The notes under the pieces: model-generated
The model's database searches: none
Seen by the model: only the letters and a program-made list of their open reading frames with translations
What the model was told of the DNA's origin: nothing
NCBI RefSeq assembly: GCF_012726235.1
Contig: NZ_JAASAH010000007.1
Coordinates: 1 to 64,000 of the forward strand
From: Streptomyces sp. HNM0574
GTDB lineage: Bacteria > Actinomycetota > Actinomycetes > Streptomycetales > Streptomycetaceae
Direction of reading: 5' to 3'
Length of the DNA stretch: 64,000 nt
Part shown: positions 32,860-40,685 of the stretch, one piece after another
Layout of the letters: each line of letters starts with the position of its first letter
How positions within the stretch are numbered: the first letter of the stretch is position 1
Translations under genes and position numbers: made by a program

Positions 32860-34017
32860 ATGACCGACGCACCGCCACACCAGCCCCGACCTGCGGATTT
32901 CCGCATCGTGGACCTTTTTGCCGGTCCTGGTGGCCTGGACGTGGCGGCAGCCGCACTGGGAATTCCCTCGATCGGTATCGAACTGGACCCCAACGCGTGC
33001 GAGACACGCAAGGCAGCCGACCTCAAGACGGTCAACGAGGATGTGAGCAAGCAGCGCCCCATTGATTTCCATGACGCGAATGTCCTGGCAGGTGGGCCGC
33101 CCTGCCAGACCTTCTCCGTCGCCGGAATGGGCGCGGGGCGCCGCGCCCTGGACGAGGTCCTGAAGTTCGTTCAACGTCTCGTCGACCGAGACGACCGGGA
33201 CCGGATCGATGCCGACCTTGCCCTGCTGGACGACGCGCGCACCGGGCTTGTCCTGGAACCCCTCCGATGGGCACTCGAAGCAATCGACAACGAACAGTTG
33301 AGTCGCTACGAGTCCATCGTGCTGGAACAGGTCCCGGCAGTACTTCCGGTCTGGGAGGCGTTCGCCGATGTACTGGAAGCCGAGGGGTATTCCACTCACT
33401 GCAACGTGCTGCACGCCGAGGAGTACGGAGTACCGCAGACCCGTCGCCGAGCGGTCCTCATCGCACGGGCGAAGGGCCCGAACCGGAGCAACGTCGCCCT
33501 CCCGCCGGCCACCCACCACCGTTATCAGAAGGGCAAGGAGCGCCCTCGGAGCGATGCCACACGCGCGACATGGGTGGCGATGGAGGACGAGCTCACCGAG
33601 AGGCGAGCACCGTTCAAAGTCGTCTCCAATTACGGCACCGGAGGCGACCCCAAAGCACGAGGCAGGCGCCGCTCCTGCGAGCCCTCGGCGACGGTGACCG
33701 GTAAGAACTCACGGAATCGCCTCGTGACCGACGACGCCGCGGAAAGGGACCTCGGCCGCTTCAGCTCCCGCGAGGCAGGCCGACTCCAGACGTTCCCTGC
33801 GAACTACCCGTGGGAGGGACGGGACATCGCCCAGCAGATCGGCAACGCGGTCCCCCCTCGCCTGGGTGTGCACGTACTCTGTGCGGCACTCGGGCTCGGC
33901 GTCCCCACCGAACCCGTGTGGGAACGTCTCCGGACATGGCCCGTCCCCTCGGACCAACTGCCGGACTCCGCCTTCCTTTCGGAGGGGACTCTGTTCGACG
34001 CTTCCTCTCAGCAGTAA
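32860..34017 (+). CDS. DNA (cytosine-5-)-methyltransferase, intact
   Basis: A 385-aa C5-MTase with all main motifs. Motif I is VDLFAGPGGLD (about residue 17), motif IV AGGPPCQTFSVAG with the catalytic Cys (about 82), and motif VI LEQVPAVLPVW (EQV rather than ENV, about 155). Motif VIII is GVPQTRRRAVLIA (about 191), motif IX REAGRLQTFP (about 304) and motif X QIGNAVPPRLGV (about 326). A helical insert of about 60 residues sits between IV and VI. The target-recognition region (about 215-295) is basic and gives no readable specificity. It is the last gene of the island, separated by 49 bp with its own possible promoter. Its stop overlaps the end of the convergent NUDIX gene. Confidence 0.93.
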   Translation: MTDAPPHQPRPADFRIVDLFAGPGGLDVAAAALGIPSIGIELDPNACETRKAADLKTVNEDVSKQRPIDFHDANVLAGGPPCQTFSVAGMGAGRRALDEVLKFVQRLVDRDDRDRIDADLALLDDARTGLVLEPLRWALEAIDNEQLSRYESIVLEQVPAVLPVWEAFADVLEAEGYSTHCNVLHAEEYGVPQTRRRAVLIARAKGPNRSNVALPPATHHRYQKGKERPRSDATRATWVAMEDELTERRAPFKVVSNYGTGGDPKARGRRRSCEPSATVTGKNSRNRLVTDDAAERDLGRFSSREAGRLQTFPANYPWEGRDIAQQIGNAVPPRLGVHVLCAALGLGVPTEPVWERLRTWPVPSDQLPDSAFLSEGTLFDASSQQ

Positions 34018-34424
34018 CCGGCCCCCCGCAGCCCCCGCACCACCTCCCCCACGAACGCCACATCCGCCTCCAGCCAGTCCACGTCGAAGGCGGTTTCGGG
34101 GGTGAGCCAACGGAGTTGGTCGTGGTCCTGAAGTGGCCGGGGGTCGCCCTTGAGGAGTCGTACCTCCCAAGCGCTCAGGACCAGGCCGGGCCTGAGGGGC
34201 CATTCGCCGGGGAGGCGGCGTACGGGTTCGGTCTCGACGCCCAGTTCCTCGCGCAGTTCGCGGACCAGGGCCTCCTCCGGTGTCTCGCCCGGTTCGGCCT
34301 TGCCGCCGGGGAGTTCCCAGCGGCCTGCGGCCTCGGCGGGGGCCGTGCGCCGGGCGGCGAGGAATCTGCCGCCGTCGCACAGGGCACCGGCGACCACCAT
34401 TCGCTGTTCCTCGTTGCCGCTCAT
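34008..34424 (-). CDS. NUDIX hydrolase (MutT-like)
   Basis: A 138-aa NUDIX protein with a full Nudix box, GGKAEPGETPEEALVRELREELGV (positions GX5EX7REUXEEXG satisfied). This family hydrolyses nucleoside diphosphates linked to another moiety; MutT-like members clean oxidised dGTP. The last codons overlap the 3' end of the convergent methyltransferase by 10 bp. The native C terminus may therefore have been replaced when the island inserted. ATG 34424 overlaps the end of the pseudogene frame upstream. Confidence 0.9.
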   Translation of the reverse strand: MSGNEEQRMVVAGALCDGGRFLAARRTAPAEAAGRWELPGGKAEPGETPEEALVRELREELGVETEPVRRLPGEWPLRPGLVLSAWEVRLLKGDPRPLQDHDQLRWLTPETAFDVDWLEADVAFVGEVVRGLRGAGYC

Positions 34425-34998
34425 GTCCGCAAGGCTACGGCGCGTCCCGCAGCGGACGTCCGCATCGGTAACGGCGGTTCGACGGGGGCCGGTTGGCCGC
34501 GCCCCACCCCCTCACCCCCCCAAGCCTCCTTGATCTCGTCCACCCCCAGGAAGATGAGGGCGACGTCCTTGAGGTCCTTGGTGAGGGGTTGGCCCTTGCC
34601 CTTGCGGACGACCTTGATGGCGTTGATGACGCGCTTGACGCCGGACTTCTTCACGATCTTGGCGACCTTGACGATCTTGCTCGCCGGGATGAGTGCCCCC
34701 GCGACCGCCGCCGTGATCAGGCCGGCGCACTTGATCCAGCTGCGCAGCTCGGGGCCGGTTTCCGCCTATTCGTCGAGCCAGGTCTGAACGGCCGGTCCGC
34801 CCTGGTCGAGGAACTCGTCGGGGACCTGGGCGAGCAGGGTCAGGTACTTCTCGGTCTCGGCGTCGGCGACGGCGACGGCGTAGAACTCCTCGTCCGCAAG
34901 AGTGCCAGCGCGCGTCCGGCCGTGTCCGCGGCGAGGACGGCCGTCGCGGTGAGCCCGGCGGCGGTCACCGCTGTGCGGCGCACGAGCGTGCGGGACAT
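34421..34998 (-). pseudogene. Decayed secreted-protein gene (frameshift plus internal TAG)
   Basis: Three stretches read as one protein only if two lesions are corrected. A signal-peptide-like start (ATG 34998; MSRTLVRRTAVTAAGL, then ATAVLAADTAGRALA) is followed by a frame change near 34905. It continues as LADEEFYAVAVADAETEKYL and on to TWLDE, then meets an in-frame TAG at 34766-34768. The same frame then continues as AETGPELRSWIKCAGLITAA, a hydrophobic/basic tail and DLKDVALIFLGVDEIKEAW. The family is unknown to me; small secreted Streptomyces proteins with a hydrophobic tail look similar. Sequencing error cannot be ruled out. Confidence 0.65.
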
Positions 34999-35186
34999 GG
35001 GACGGGACCCGGGCACGCGGGTCCCCCGGCGGGTCGGTGATCAACGGGCCCGCTACGGGAGTTGGGCGGGTCGGCAGGGCCAGGGCCCCGCGAGCTGCAA
35101 GATCATCCTGGCCGGACGGCGGCGGTACCGGTATCCCACGTCGGGCCTCCTCCGGAGGGAGGGGAGGACGAGTGACGAGAGTTCGA

Positions 35187-35207
35187 CTATTCTGTTTTTG
35201 AGAATAG
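35187..35207. promoter_or_regulatory. Perfect 7-bp inverted repeat, probable PadR operator
   Basis: CTATTCT (35187-35193), 7-nt spacer, AGAATAG (35201-35207). It is AT-rich within very GC-rich DNA and lies 37 bp upstream of the preferred PadR start. PadR regulators often repress their own operon from such dyads. Confidence 0.6.
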
Positions 35208-35244
35208 ACGGAAAGACCGGCTAGTGGAGCGGGGAGGGCTTCCG

Positions 35245-35640
35245 GTGGTGGTCGCGAACGCGGCATGGGTGCGGGCGGTGCTGCCGCTGTGTCTGCTCGG
35301 AGTGCTGGAGTCCGAGGAACGCAGCTACGGCTACGCCCTGTTGAACAGGCTCGACGCGGCTGGCCTGGGCAAGGTCAAGGCCGCGACGCTGTACCCGGCG
35401 CTGGCCCGCCTGGAGGAGGAGGGCGCCGTGGAGGTCGAGTGGGGCGCCGGAGAGGGCGGCCCCGGGCGGAAGTACTACCGCATCACCGCGCACGGACGGG
35501 CCCGGCTCGGCGAAGAGGCCGCGGCCTGGGGCGAGTTCACCTCCGCCGTGGGCGCGCTGCTCGGGCCGGACGCGGACACCGGCACCGCGGAGCCGAAGGC
35601 CGGGAAGCGAACGGGGCGGCACGGAGGGGGAAAGGCATGA
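35245..35640 (+). CDS. PadR family transcriptional regulator
   Basis: A 131-aa PadR-type winged-helix repressor. It contains LCLLGVLESEERSYGYALLNRL, the diagnostic KAATLYPALARLEEEG recognition helix (about residues 45-60) and GPGRKYYRITAHGRARL in the wing. A GTG at 35224 is in frame, but GGGGAGGG at 35231-35238 is correctly spaced for GTG 35245 or 35248, so the shorter start is preferred. It overlaps the next gene by 4 nt (ATGA), a common PadR plus HAAS-membrane-protein pair. Confidence 0.88.
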   Translation: MVVANAAWVRAVLPLCLLGVLESEERSYGYALLNRLDAAGLGKVKAATLYPALARLEEEGAVEVEWGAGEGGPGRKYYRITAHGRARLGEEAAAWGEFTSAVGALLGPDADTGTAEPKAGKRTGRHGGGKA

Positions 35641-36680
35641 ACACCAGGGACACCGAGGCTGGGGGCGACGCGGACGAACAGTGGCTGGCCGAGGCCCAGT
35701 TGCGGCTCGCGCTCAAGCACGACGCGCCGCCGGAGCTGCTGGAGGAGATGGCGCGGGAGGTCCGCGAGACGGTCGCCGCGGAGGGGTGCACCGCGCGGGA
35801 CCTGTTCGGCTCACCGTCGGCCCACGCGCGCACCGTGGCGCGGGAGAGCATCGGCGAGGAGTACCGCTCGCGGCTCGACCTGCGGGGGACGACTCCGGGG
35901 GAACGGCTGGCCGGTTCGGTGGCCACGCTCGGCGTCATCGGCGCCTTCCTCGCGGTGGCGCACTGGATCGCCGACGGCCTGTGGGTGGAGTTCGGCTGGG
36001 CACAGCTGGCCGCCACCGGGTCGGTGGCACTGACCGCGCTCCTGGGCGGAGTCGCGATCGCCGCGTGGTCGGCGGGACGGCTCGGCGGGACGCGGTGGTT
36101 CGCCGTCGGCGCGCTCGCCACGGTGGTCGCGGGCGCCACGTCGGGCGCGTGGCTGCCGGACGGCGTCCTCGGCACCGTCCCGGCCCCGGCCCTGGCGGCC
36201 GGCTGCCTGGCGCTGGGTGCCGCGGCCGTGTGGTGCCCCCGTACGGCGGTGGACCGCTGGTTCGTCCCGGATCTCCGCCCGGGTGAGGACGAGCGCTGGC
36301 TGCGCCACCTGACGGGGCTGCTGCGCGGCCGGCACGGGATGACGGCGGCGGAGGCGCGCGACCGCGTGACGGAGGCCCGTACGCACCTCGCCGACTCCGG
36401 GGGCACGGCCCTGGAGACCTTCGGCTCCGCCGAGGTCTACGCGATGCGCCTGTCCGACGGCCCGCGCCGGGAGGACCGCAAGGACCGGCGCAGCCGGTAC
36501 GGCGTGACGGCGCTCGCCGTCCTGCTGGCCGTGATGTTCGCCGACGAGCTGCGCGCACCTCAGCCGTCCTCCGCCTGGTTCTGGTTCTACACCGTCGCGA
36601 CGGTGTTCTGGATCGGCTACGCGGCCCGTATGTGGCACCGCTCGCTCCGCGCGGGCGCCTCGGGACGGAACGACGGCTGA
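35637..36680 (+). CDS. HAAS-domain membrane protein (permease-like)
   Basis: A 347-aa protein. The N-terminal helical domain (about 1-80; QLRLALKHDAPPELLEEMAREV) resembles the HAAS signalling domain found with PadR regulators. About five or six membrane segments follow in two groups (about 88-200 and 285-330). A second soluble HAAS-like helical segment lies between them (WLRHLTGLLRGRHGMTAAEA). It is translationally coupled to padR (ATGA). No transported substrate or catalytic motif is visible. Confidence 0.75.
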   Translation: MNTRDTEAGGDADEQWLAEAQLRLALKHDAPPELLEEMAREVRETVAAEGCTARDLFGSPSAHARTVARESIGEEYRSRLDLRGTTPGERLAGSVATLGVIGAFLAVAHWIADGLWVEFGWAQLAATGSVALTALLGGVAIAAWSAGRLGGTRWFAVGALATVVAGATSGAWLPDGVLGTVPAPALAAGCLALGAAAVWCPRTAVDRWFVPDLRPGEDERWLRHLTGLLRGRHGMTAAEARDRVTEARTHLADSGGTALETFGSAEVYAMRLSDGPRREDRKDRRSRYGVTALAVLLAVMFADELRAPQPSSAWFWFYTVATVFWIGYAARMWHRSLRAGASGRNDG

Positions 36681-36700
36681 CGGCGCACGGCGACGCACCG

Positions 36701-36746
36701 CCTGCCGAATGCAGGTGACCGACGGGAAAACCCTGCATTCGGCAGG
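36701..36746. terminator. Strong hairpin with perfect 15-bp arms
   Basis: CCTGCCGAATGCAGG (36701-36715) pairs perfectly with CCTGCATTCGGCAGG (36732-36746) around a 16-nt loop. It begins 20 bp after the HAAS-protein stop. There is no T-run, as is common for Streptomyces terminators. It also sits 46 bp upstream of the response-regulator remnant, so an operator role is possible. Confidence 0.65.
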
Positions 36747-36791
36747 AGCCTGACCAATCCGCTTCTTACAGTCGGAGGGGCCCACGCTGCC

Positions 36792-37501
36792 ATGACCACT
36801 GTCGCCGTAGCCGACGATGACGCCACCGGACGCGGCGAGTTGGCCGCCGCGCTGCGGGAGATGCCGGGCGTCACCGTCACGACCGTCTGCCGGACCGACG
36901 ACGATGCGGCGCTCGCCGAGGTCGAACTCGCCGCCCCCGACGTCCTGTTGCTCGGCAGCGTGTCCGCGCCGCCGCAGGACGCCTGGGCACTCGCCCGGCG
37001 GTTCACGGGGCCCCGGCCGGTCATCTCCGTGGCCGGGTACGGCGGGTTCCCCTCCCCCGGGCCGCTGGTGCACACCCTGCACGGCCTCTTCCCCGCGGCC
37101 GCCTCCCCCGCTGCGTACCCGCGCTCGCCGCCCGCGCGGGGTACCGGGACATGCGCGCTCGCGACGGACTGTCCCGGCTGACGCGGCGTGAGCTCAGCGT
37201 CCTCGAACTGCTCGGCCGGGGGCTCGCCAACCGCGAGATCGCGCGCAGCCTCGGCCTCCGGCCCACGACGGTGAAGGACCACATCCGGGCCGTCTACACC
37301 AAGTGCGGTGTCCAGAACCGGGTCGAGGCCGCGCTCCTCGCCCACGGCATCCCCGTCCCGCCCCTCCCCGACGGGCCCGTGCCGCGCGGCTCCGAGGCAC
37401 CGCCCGCCACCCCCTGCCTCTGCCGACGGGGCCCCGCCCGCTCTCACCCGTACGGGATGAGCGCCCCCTACCCCTCGCCCAGCTCCTCCAGGGCCCGGTA
37501 A
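36792..37501 (+). pseudogene. Broken LuxR/NarL-type response regulator
   Basis: A receiver-like N terminus (ATG 36792; TTVAVADDDATGRGELAAAL) runs to a stop at 37181. The LuxR HTH (RLTRRELSVLELLGRG, then LANREIARSLGLRPTTVKDH) lies in a different frame from about 37151. The phosphoacceptor position is also lost: the usual DVVLMD strand reads DVLLLGSV. Both the frameshift and the missing Asp indicate decay. No sensor kinase is adjacent. The tail overlaps the convergent TPR gene. A single sequencing error would explain the frameshift but not the missing Asp. Confidence 0.7.
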
Positions 37502-38595
37502 GCCTCGATGGTGCGTGGATGGTCAGGGCCAAGGGTTTCGTGGCTGAGGGTGTGGAGGCGGGTGTAGGTGTCGGTGGCCTCGGTGCGGTGGCCCACGGTG
37601 AGGTGGGCGGCGGCGAGGTTGCGGAGGCTGTCGAGGCTCTCGGGGTGTGCGGGGCCGAAGGCGGCGGAGCGGCAGTGCCAGGCCGCCGTGTGTGCCTCGA
37701 CGGCCTCCTCGTGGCGGCCGAGGCGGGTGAGCGCGTGGGCCAGGTTGTTGAGTCCGCGGCCGCGGCCGACGTCCTCGCCCAGGCCGGTGAACGCCTCGAC
37801 GGCCTGCCGGTAGTGCTCCACGGCCTCCTCCGTGCGGCCCGAACGGGCCACCGCACCGGCCAGGTTGTTCAGCGCGCGTGCCTCGCCGTCCGCGTCCGAC
37901 GCCTCGCGGAAGGAGGCCAGCGCCTCCGCGTACACCCGGGCGGACTCCTCCGGTTCCCCGGCCGCCAGCAGGGATCCCGCCAGGCTGGAGAGGACGGGGC
38001 CGCGGCGTACGCTGCTGTGCCCGAGGTCGGCGGCGGCCCGGCGGCCGAGTTCCACGGCCTCCGTGAGGTCGCCGGTGTTGCCCGTCCAGTCGTACCGGAC
38101 GCGCAGGGCGCTGCTCAGGCTGGCCAGGACGGAGGCGCGCTGCGGGATGTCCGGGTCCAGCCGGAGGACGGCCTTCCGGCCCTCCCTGATGGCTTCGTCC
38201 AAGTGCTCCTGGTCCCGGGTGAGTTCGGCCAGGGCGTGCTGGGCGCTGATCATGTTGGCGATGGTGGCGCTGAGCGCCGGGTGGCCCGTCTCGCGCTCGT
38301 GCAGGTGCTGGGCCTCGCGCAGGTGCCCGACGGCCCGGCGCAGGTCCGGCTCGGACGCGGGGCCCGCGAGCTGGAAGCGGGTCATGAGCAGCAGGCCGAG
38401 GTTGGAGAGGATGGTGATGCGCAGCGGTCCCGGGGGGGTCGCGGTGAGGACCTTCTCCAGCGGCGCGATCGCGGCCTCCACGTCCTCGGTGCGCGGCGGC
38501 ACCCCGTTCGGCGATTCGAGGATGCGCCGCGCGCGCTCCGCGGTCTCCCGGTCGATGCCGCTCACGCCGGTACCGGTGTCACTGTGCTGACTCAT
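37468..38595 (-). CDS. Tetratricopeptide repeat protein
   Basis: A 375-aa cytoplasmic protein composed almost wholly of TPR helices. Examples are GEARALNNLAGAVARSGRTE, GRGLNNLAHALTRLGRHEEA and SLDSLRNLAAAHLTVGHRTE. Kinesin-light-chain-like repeats are common in Streptomyces NB-ARC or signalling proteins, but no ATPase domain is present here. It overlaps the upstream gene by 17 bp, so the two are co-translated and probably interact. Function unknown. Confidence 0.82.
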   Translation of the reverse strand: MSQHSDTGTGVSGIDRETAERARRILESPNGVPPRTEDVEAAIAPLEKVLTATPPGPLRITILSNLGLLLMTRFQLAGPASEPDLRRAVGHLREAQHLHERETGHPALSATIANMISAQHALAELTRDQEHLDEAIREGRKAVLRLDPDIPQRASVLASLSSALRVRYDWTGNTGDLTEAVELGRRAAADLGHSSVRRGPVLSSLAGSLLAAGEPEESARVYAEALASFREASDADGEARALNNLAGAVARSGRTEEAVEHYRQAVEAFTGLGEDVGRGRGLNNLAHALTRLGRHEEAVEAHTAAWHCRSAAFGPAHPESLDSLRNLAAAHLTVGHRTEATDTYTRLHTLSHETLGPDHPRTIEAYRALEELGEG

Positions 38596-39310
38596 TGCCC
38601 TGCCCCGTCTGCAGACGTGCGGTGATCCAGATCGTCGCCAGTCCCTGGTCGAAGAACTCGTAGGTCTCGTCGCCGCGCTGCACCCGCAGCAGCGGCGGCT
38701 GCCCCTCCGGCTGAGGGGGCTGCTCCGCGCCGCGCGGGGGCGGTACGCCCGAGCTGTCCGGCAGCTCGATCCGGATGCCGCCGGTCACGTCCCGCACCTG
38801 GAAGGAGGTGCCGATCCGCGGGTCGCCGTCCACCTGGTTGGTGTGCGTCCCGGGCCGGGGCCCGGCTTCGGCCCCGGGCGGCCCGTACGCGGCGGTGGCG
38901 CCTCCGGTGACGGGGGCCGTGCCGTACCCGCCGGGGGCGGACGGCGCCGGCGGCGGGCCCGGTGCGGGCGGGCCCGCCATGACCCCCGGTGTCCCGCCCC
39001 CGACCGCCCGCTGGATGCGGTGGACCTCGCCCCACAGGGCCTCCCAGTAGGTGAGGGAGAGGACGCGGCCGTCGGCGTTGCCGGCGCGTTCGGCCTGCTG
39101 GTTGAGGTGGACGACGAGGACGCGCAGGACGTCGTAGGTGGCGGGTACGGAGGTGCCGTGCAGCCAGGCTTCGACGAGTTCGCTGGTCAACTCGTGCTTG
39201 CCGGGCAGCTGTTGCGTCACCTCCCCGCAGAGCTCGGCCAGTTCGGGGCGTTCGGCGTCCTCGTACAGGCGCCACAGGGCCCGGGTGAAGTCCTGCCTGG
39301 CGCTGTCCAT
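38579..39310 (-). CDS. Conserved-looking hypothetical protein upstream of TPR gene
   Basis: A 243-aa protein of three parts. A helical N-terminal domain (about 1-100; DFTRALWRLYEDAERPELAE, LVEAWLHGTSVP) resembles the small helical domains at the N termini of Streptomyces signalling ATPases. A Pro/Gly/Ala linker (about 105-155) and a short beta-rich C terminus (about 160-235) follow. No enzyme motif is visible. It overlaps the TPR gene by 17 bp. It may be an adaptor of a conflict or signalling pair; this is speculation. Confidence 0.72.
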   Translation of the reverse strand: MDSARQDFTRALWRLYEDAERPELAELCGEVTQQLPGKHELTSELVEAWLHGTSVPATYDVLRVLVVHLNQQAERAGNADGRVLSLTYWEALWGEVHRIQRAVGGGTPGVMAGPPAPGPPPAPSAPGGYGTAPVTGGATAAYGPPGAEAGPRPGTHTNQVDGDPRIGTSFQVRDVTGGIRIELPDSSGVPPPRGAEQPPQPEGQPPLLRVQRGDETYEFFDQGLATIWITARLQTGQGNESAQ

Positions 39311-39419
39311 GTCCTCCCCCGGCGTGCCTCCCCGTCCCGCGCGGTCAGGCTACTCGGGCGCCCTCGTCCCCGTCAGCACTCTCCTCCACGTATCCCGGCG
39401 TGGAGGAGCGGACGGGCGG

Positions 39420-40403
39420 TCAGACCGAGGCCTCGGTGAGGAGTTCGAGCTCCTCGTCGAGGAGTTCGGTGTCGGCCATGGCCAGCAGGGTGGGGAGCTG
39501 GCCGAGGTGGCGGGCGCTGGCGACGGGGGCCGTGACGGTCGGCCGGGCCGCGAGCCAGGCGAGGGCGATGGTGGCCGGTTCGGCGTCGTGCGCGAGGGCG
39601 ACGGCTTCGAGGGCGCGGAGGACGCTCCGGCCGCGTTCGGTCTCCAGGTACGGGGCGGCCTTCCCGGCGCGGGCGCCCGTGGCGTCCTGCCCGGCCCGGT
39701 ACTTGCCGGTGAGGAATCCCGCGGCGAGGGCGAAGTACGGCATGACGGCGAGGTTCTCGCGTTCGGCGATGCCGGAGAGTTCGCCCTCGTACGCCTCGCG
39801 CTCGACGAGGTTGTAGTGCGGCTGGAGGGCGACGTAGCGGGCGCTGCCGGTCTCGGCGCTGAAGTCGAGCGAGGCGCGGAGCCGGGCCGGGGAGATGTTG
39901 GAGGCCGCGATCTCCCGGAGCTTGCCCTCGCGTACCAGCTCGTCGAGGGTGCCGATGATCTCGGAGACCTCGATGCTCTCGTCGTCGTAGTGCGTGTAGA
40001 AGAGGTCGATGCGGTCGGTGCGCAGGCGGCGCAGGGAGTCCTCGACGGCGGCCCGGAGCGTGGCGGGGGCGAGGCCCTGGTGCTGCGGGTGCGCGCCGGC
40101 CTTGGTGGCGACGACGATGTCGTCGCGGTTGCCGCGTGCGGCCATCCAGTCGCCGATGACGGTCTCGGACTCGCCGCCGCTGTTGCCCTCGATCCAGGCC
40201 GAGTAGACGTCGGCGGTGTCCAGGAAGTTGCCGCCCGCGGCGGTGTAGGCGTCGAGGACGTCGAAGGAGGTGGCCTCGTCGGCGGTCCAGCCGAAGACGT
40301 TGCCGCCGAGGTTGAGCGGGGCGACGGAGAGGCTGCCGATGCGGTGGCGCCGGTGCAGGCCGGTGCGCTTCCCGGGGGCGTGGTCAGGCGTGTGGTCAGG
40401 CAT
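39420..40403 (-). CDS. Aldo/keto reductase
   Basis: A 327-aa NADPH-dependent aldo/keto reductase with a (beta/alpha)8 barrel. It shows FLDTADVYSAWIEGNSGGES (catalytic Asp/Tyr), the Lys in VVATKAG, DLFYTHYDDES (His) and PVASARHLGQL in the cofactor region. The substrate is not predictable. ATG 40403 (MPDHTPDH) is preferred over the in-frame GTG 40424 because the family N terminus follows soon after. It borders the decayed accessory region and resembles a core Streptomyces gene. Confidence 0.87.
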   Translation of the reverse strand: MPDHTPDHAPGKRTGLHRRHRIGSLSVAPLNLGGNVFGWTADEATSFDVLDAYTAAGGNFLDTADVYSAWIEGNSGGESETVIGDWMAARGNRDDIVVATKAGAHPQHQGLAPATLRAAVEDSLRRLRTDRIDLFYTHYDDESIEVSEIIGTLDELVREGKLREIAASNISPARLRASLDFSAETGSARYVALQPHYNLVEREAYEGELSGIAERENLAVMPYFALAAGFLTGKYRAGQDATGARAGKAAPYLETERGRSVLRALEAVALAHDAEPATIALAWLAARPTVTAPVASARHLGQLPTLLAMADTELLDEELELLTEASV

Positions 40404-40685
40404 GGGGGCGACCGTAACGCGCACGCGCGGCGGCGGCGAGCGGCCGGCGGGAGGGGGCCGGCGGCCTCGGTGTCGGGGGGTGGTCCACCGGGGCCGCCGG
40501 AGTGGGTGGGGTGCGCGGAGGGCACCCAGCGCCGCCGCCCCGTCCCCTCCTGACGCGTACCGCCGGGCGGCCGCGCGGTGGGGCGCGGCCGGGCCCTGCG
40601 GCGCGAGGCGGCGGCGTGGCCGGTGAACGGTGCGTGGGGGAAGGGGAGTTGAGGGGCGGGGGCCCGCCCCTTCAGGTCTCCCGGG

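Noticed and set aside
23939-34017. BREX or DISARM system
   Set aside because: No PglZ, BrxC, BrxL, DrmA or DrmB-like protein is present; the Z1/GHKL/Vsr set points elsewhere.
30951-34017. Two methyltransferase frames as halves of one split enzyme
   Set aside because: Both have their own motif I and motif X regions, so they are two full-length folds, one degenerate, not an N/C split.
36740-36760. T-tract terminator after the 36701 hairpin
   Set aside because: No T-run follows on either strand, so if it terminates it does so by stem strength alone; noted as uncertain.
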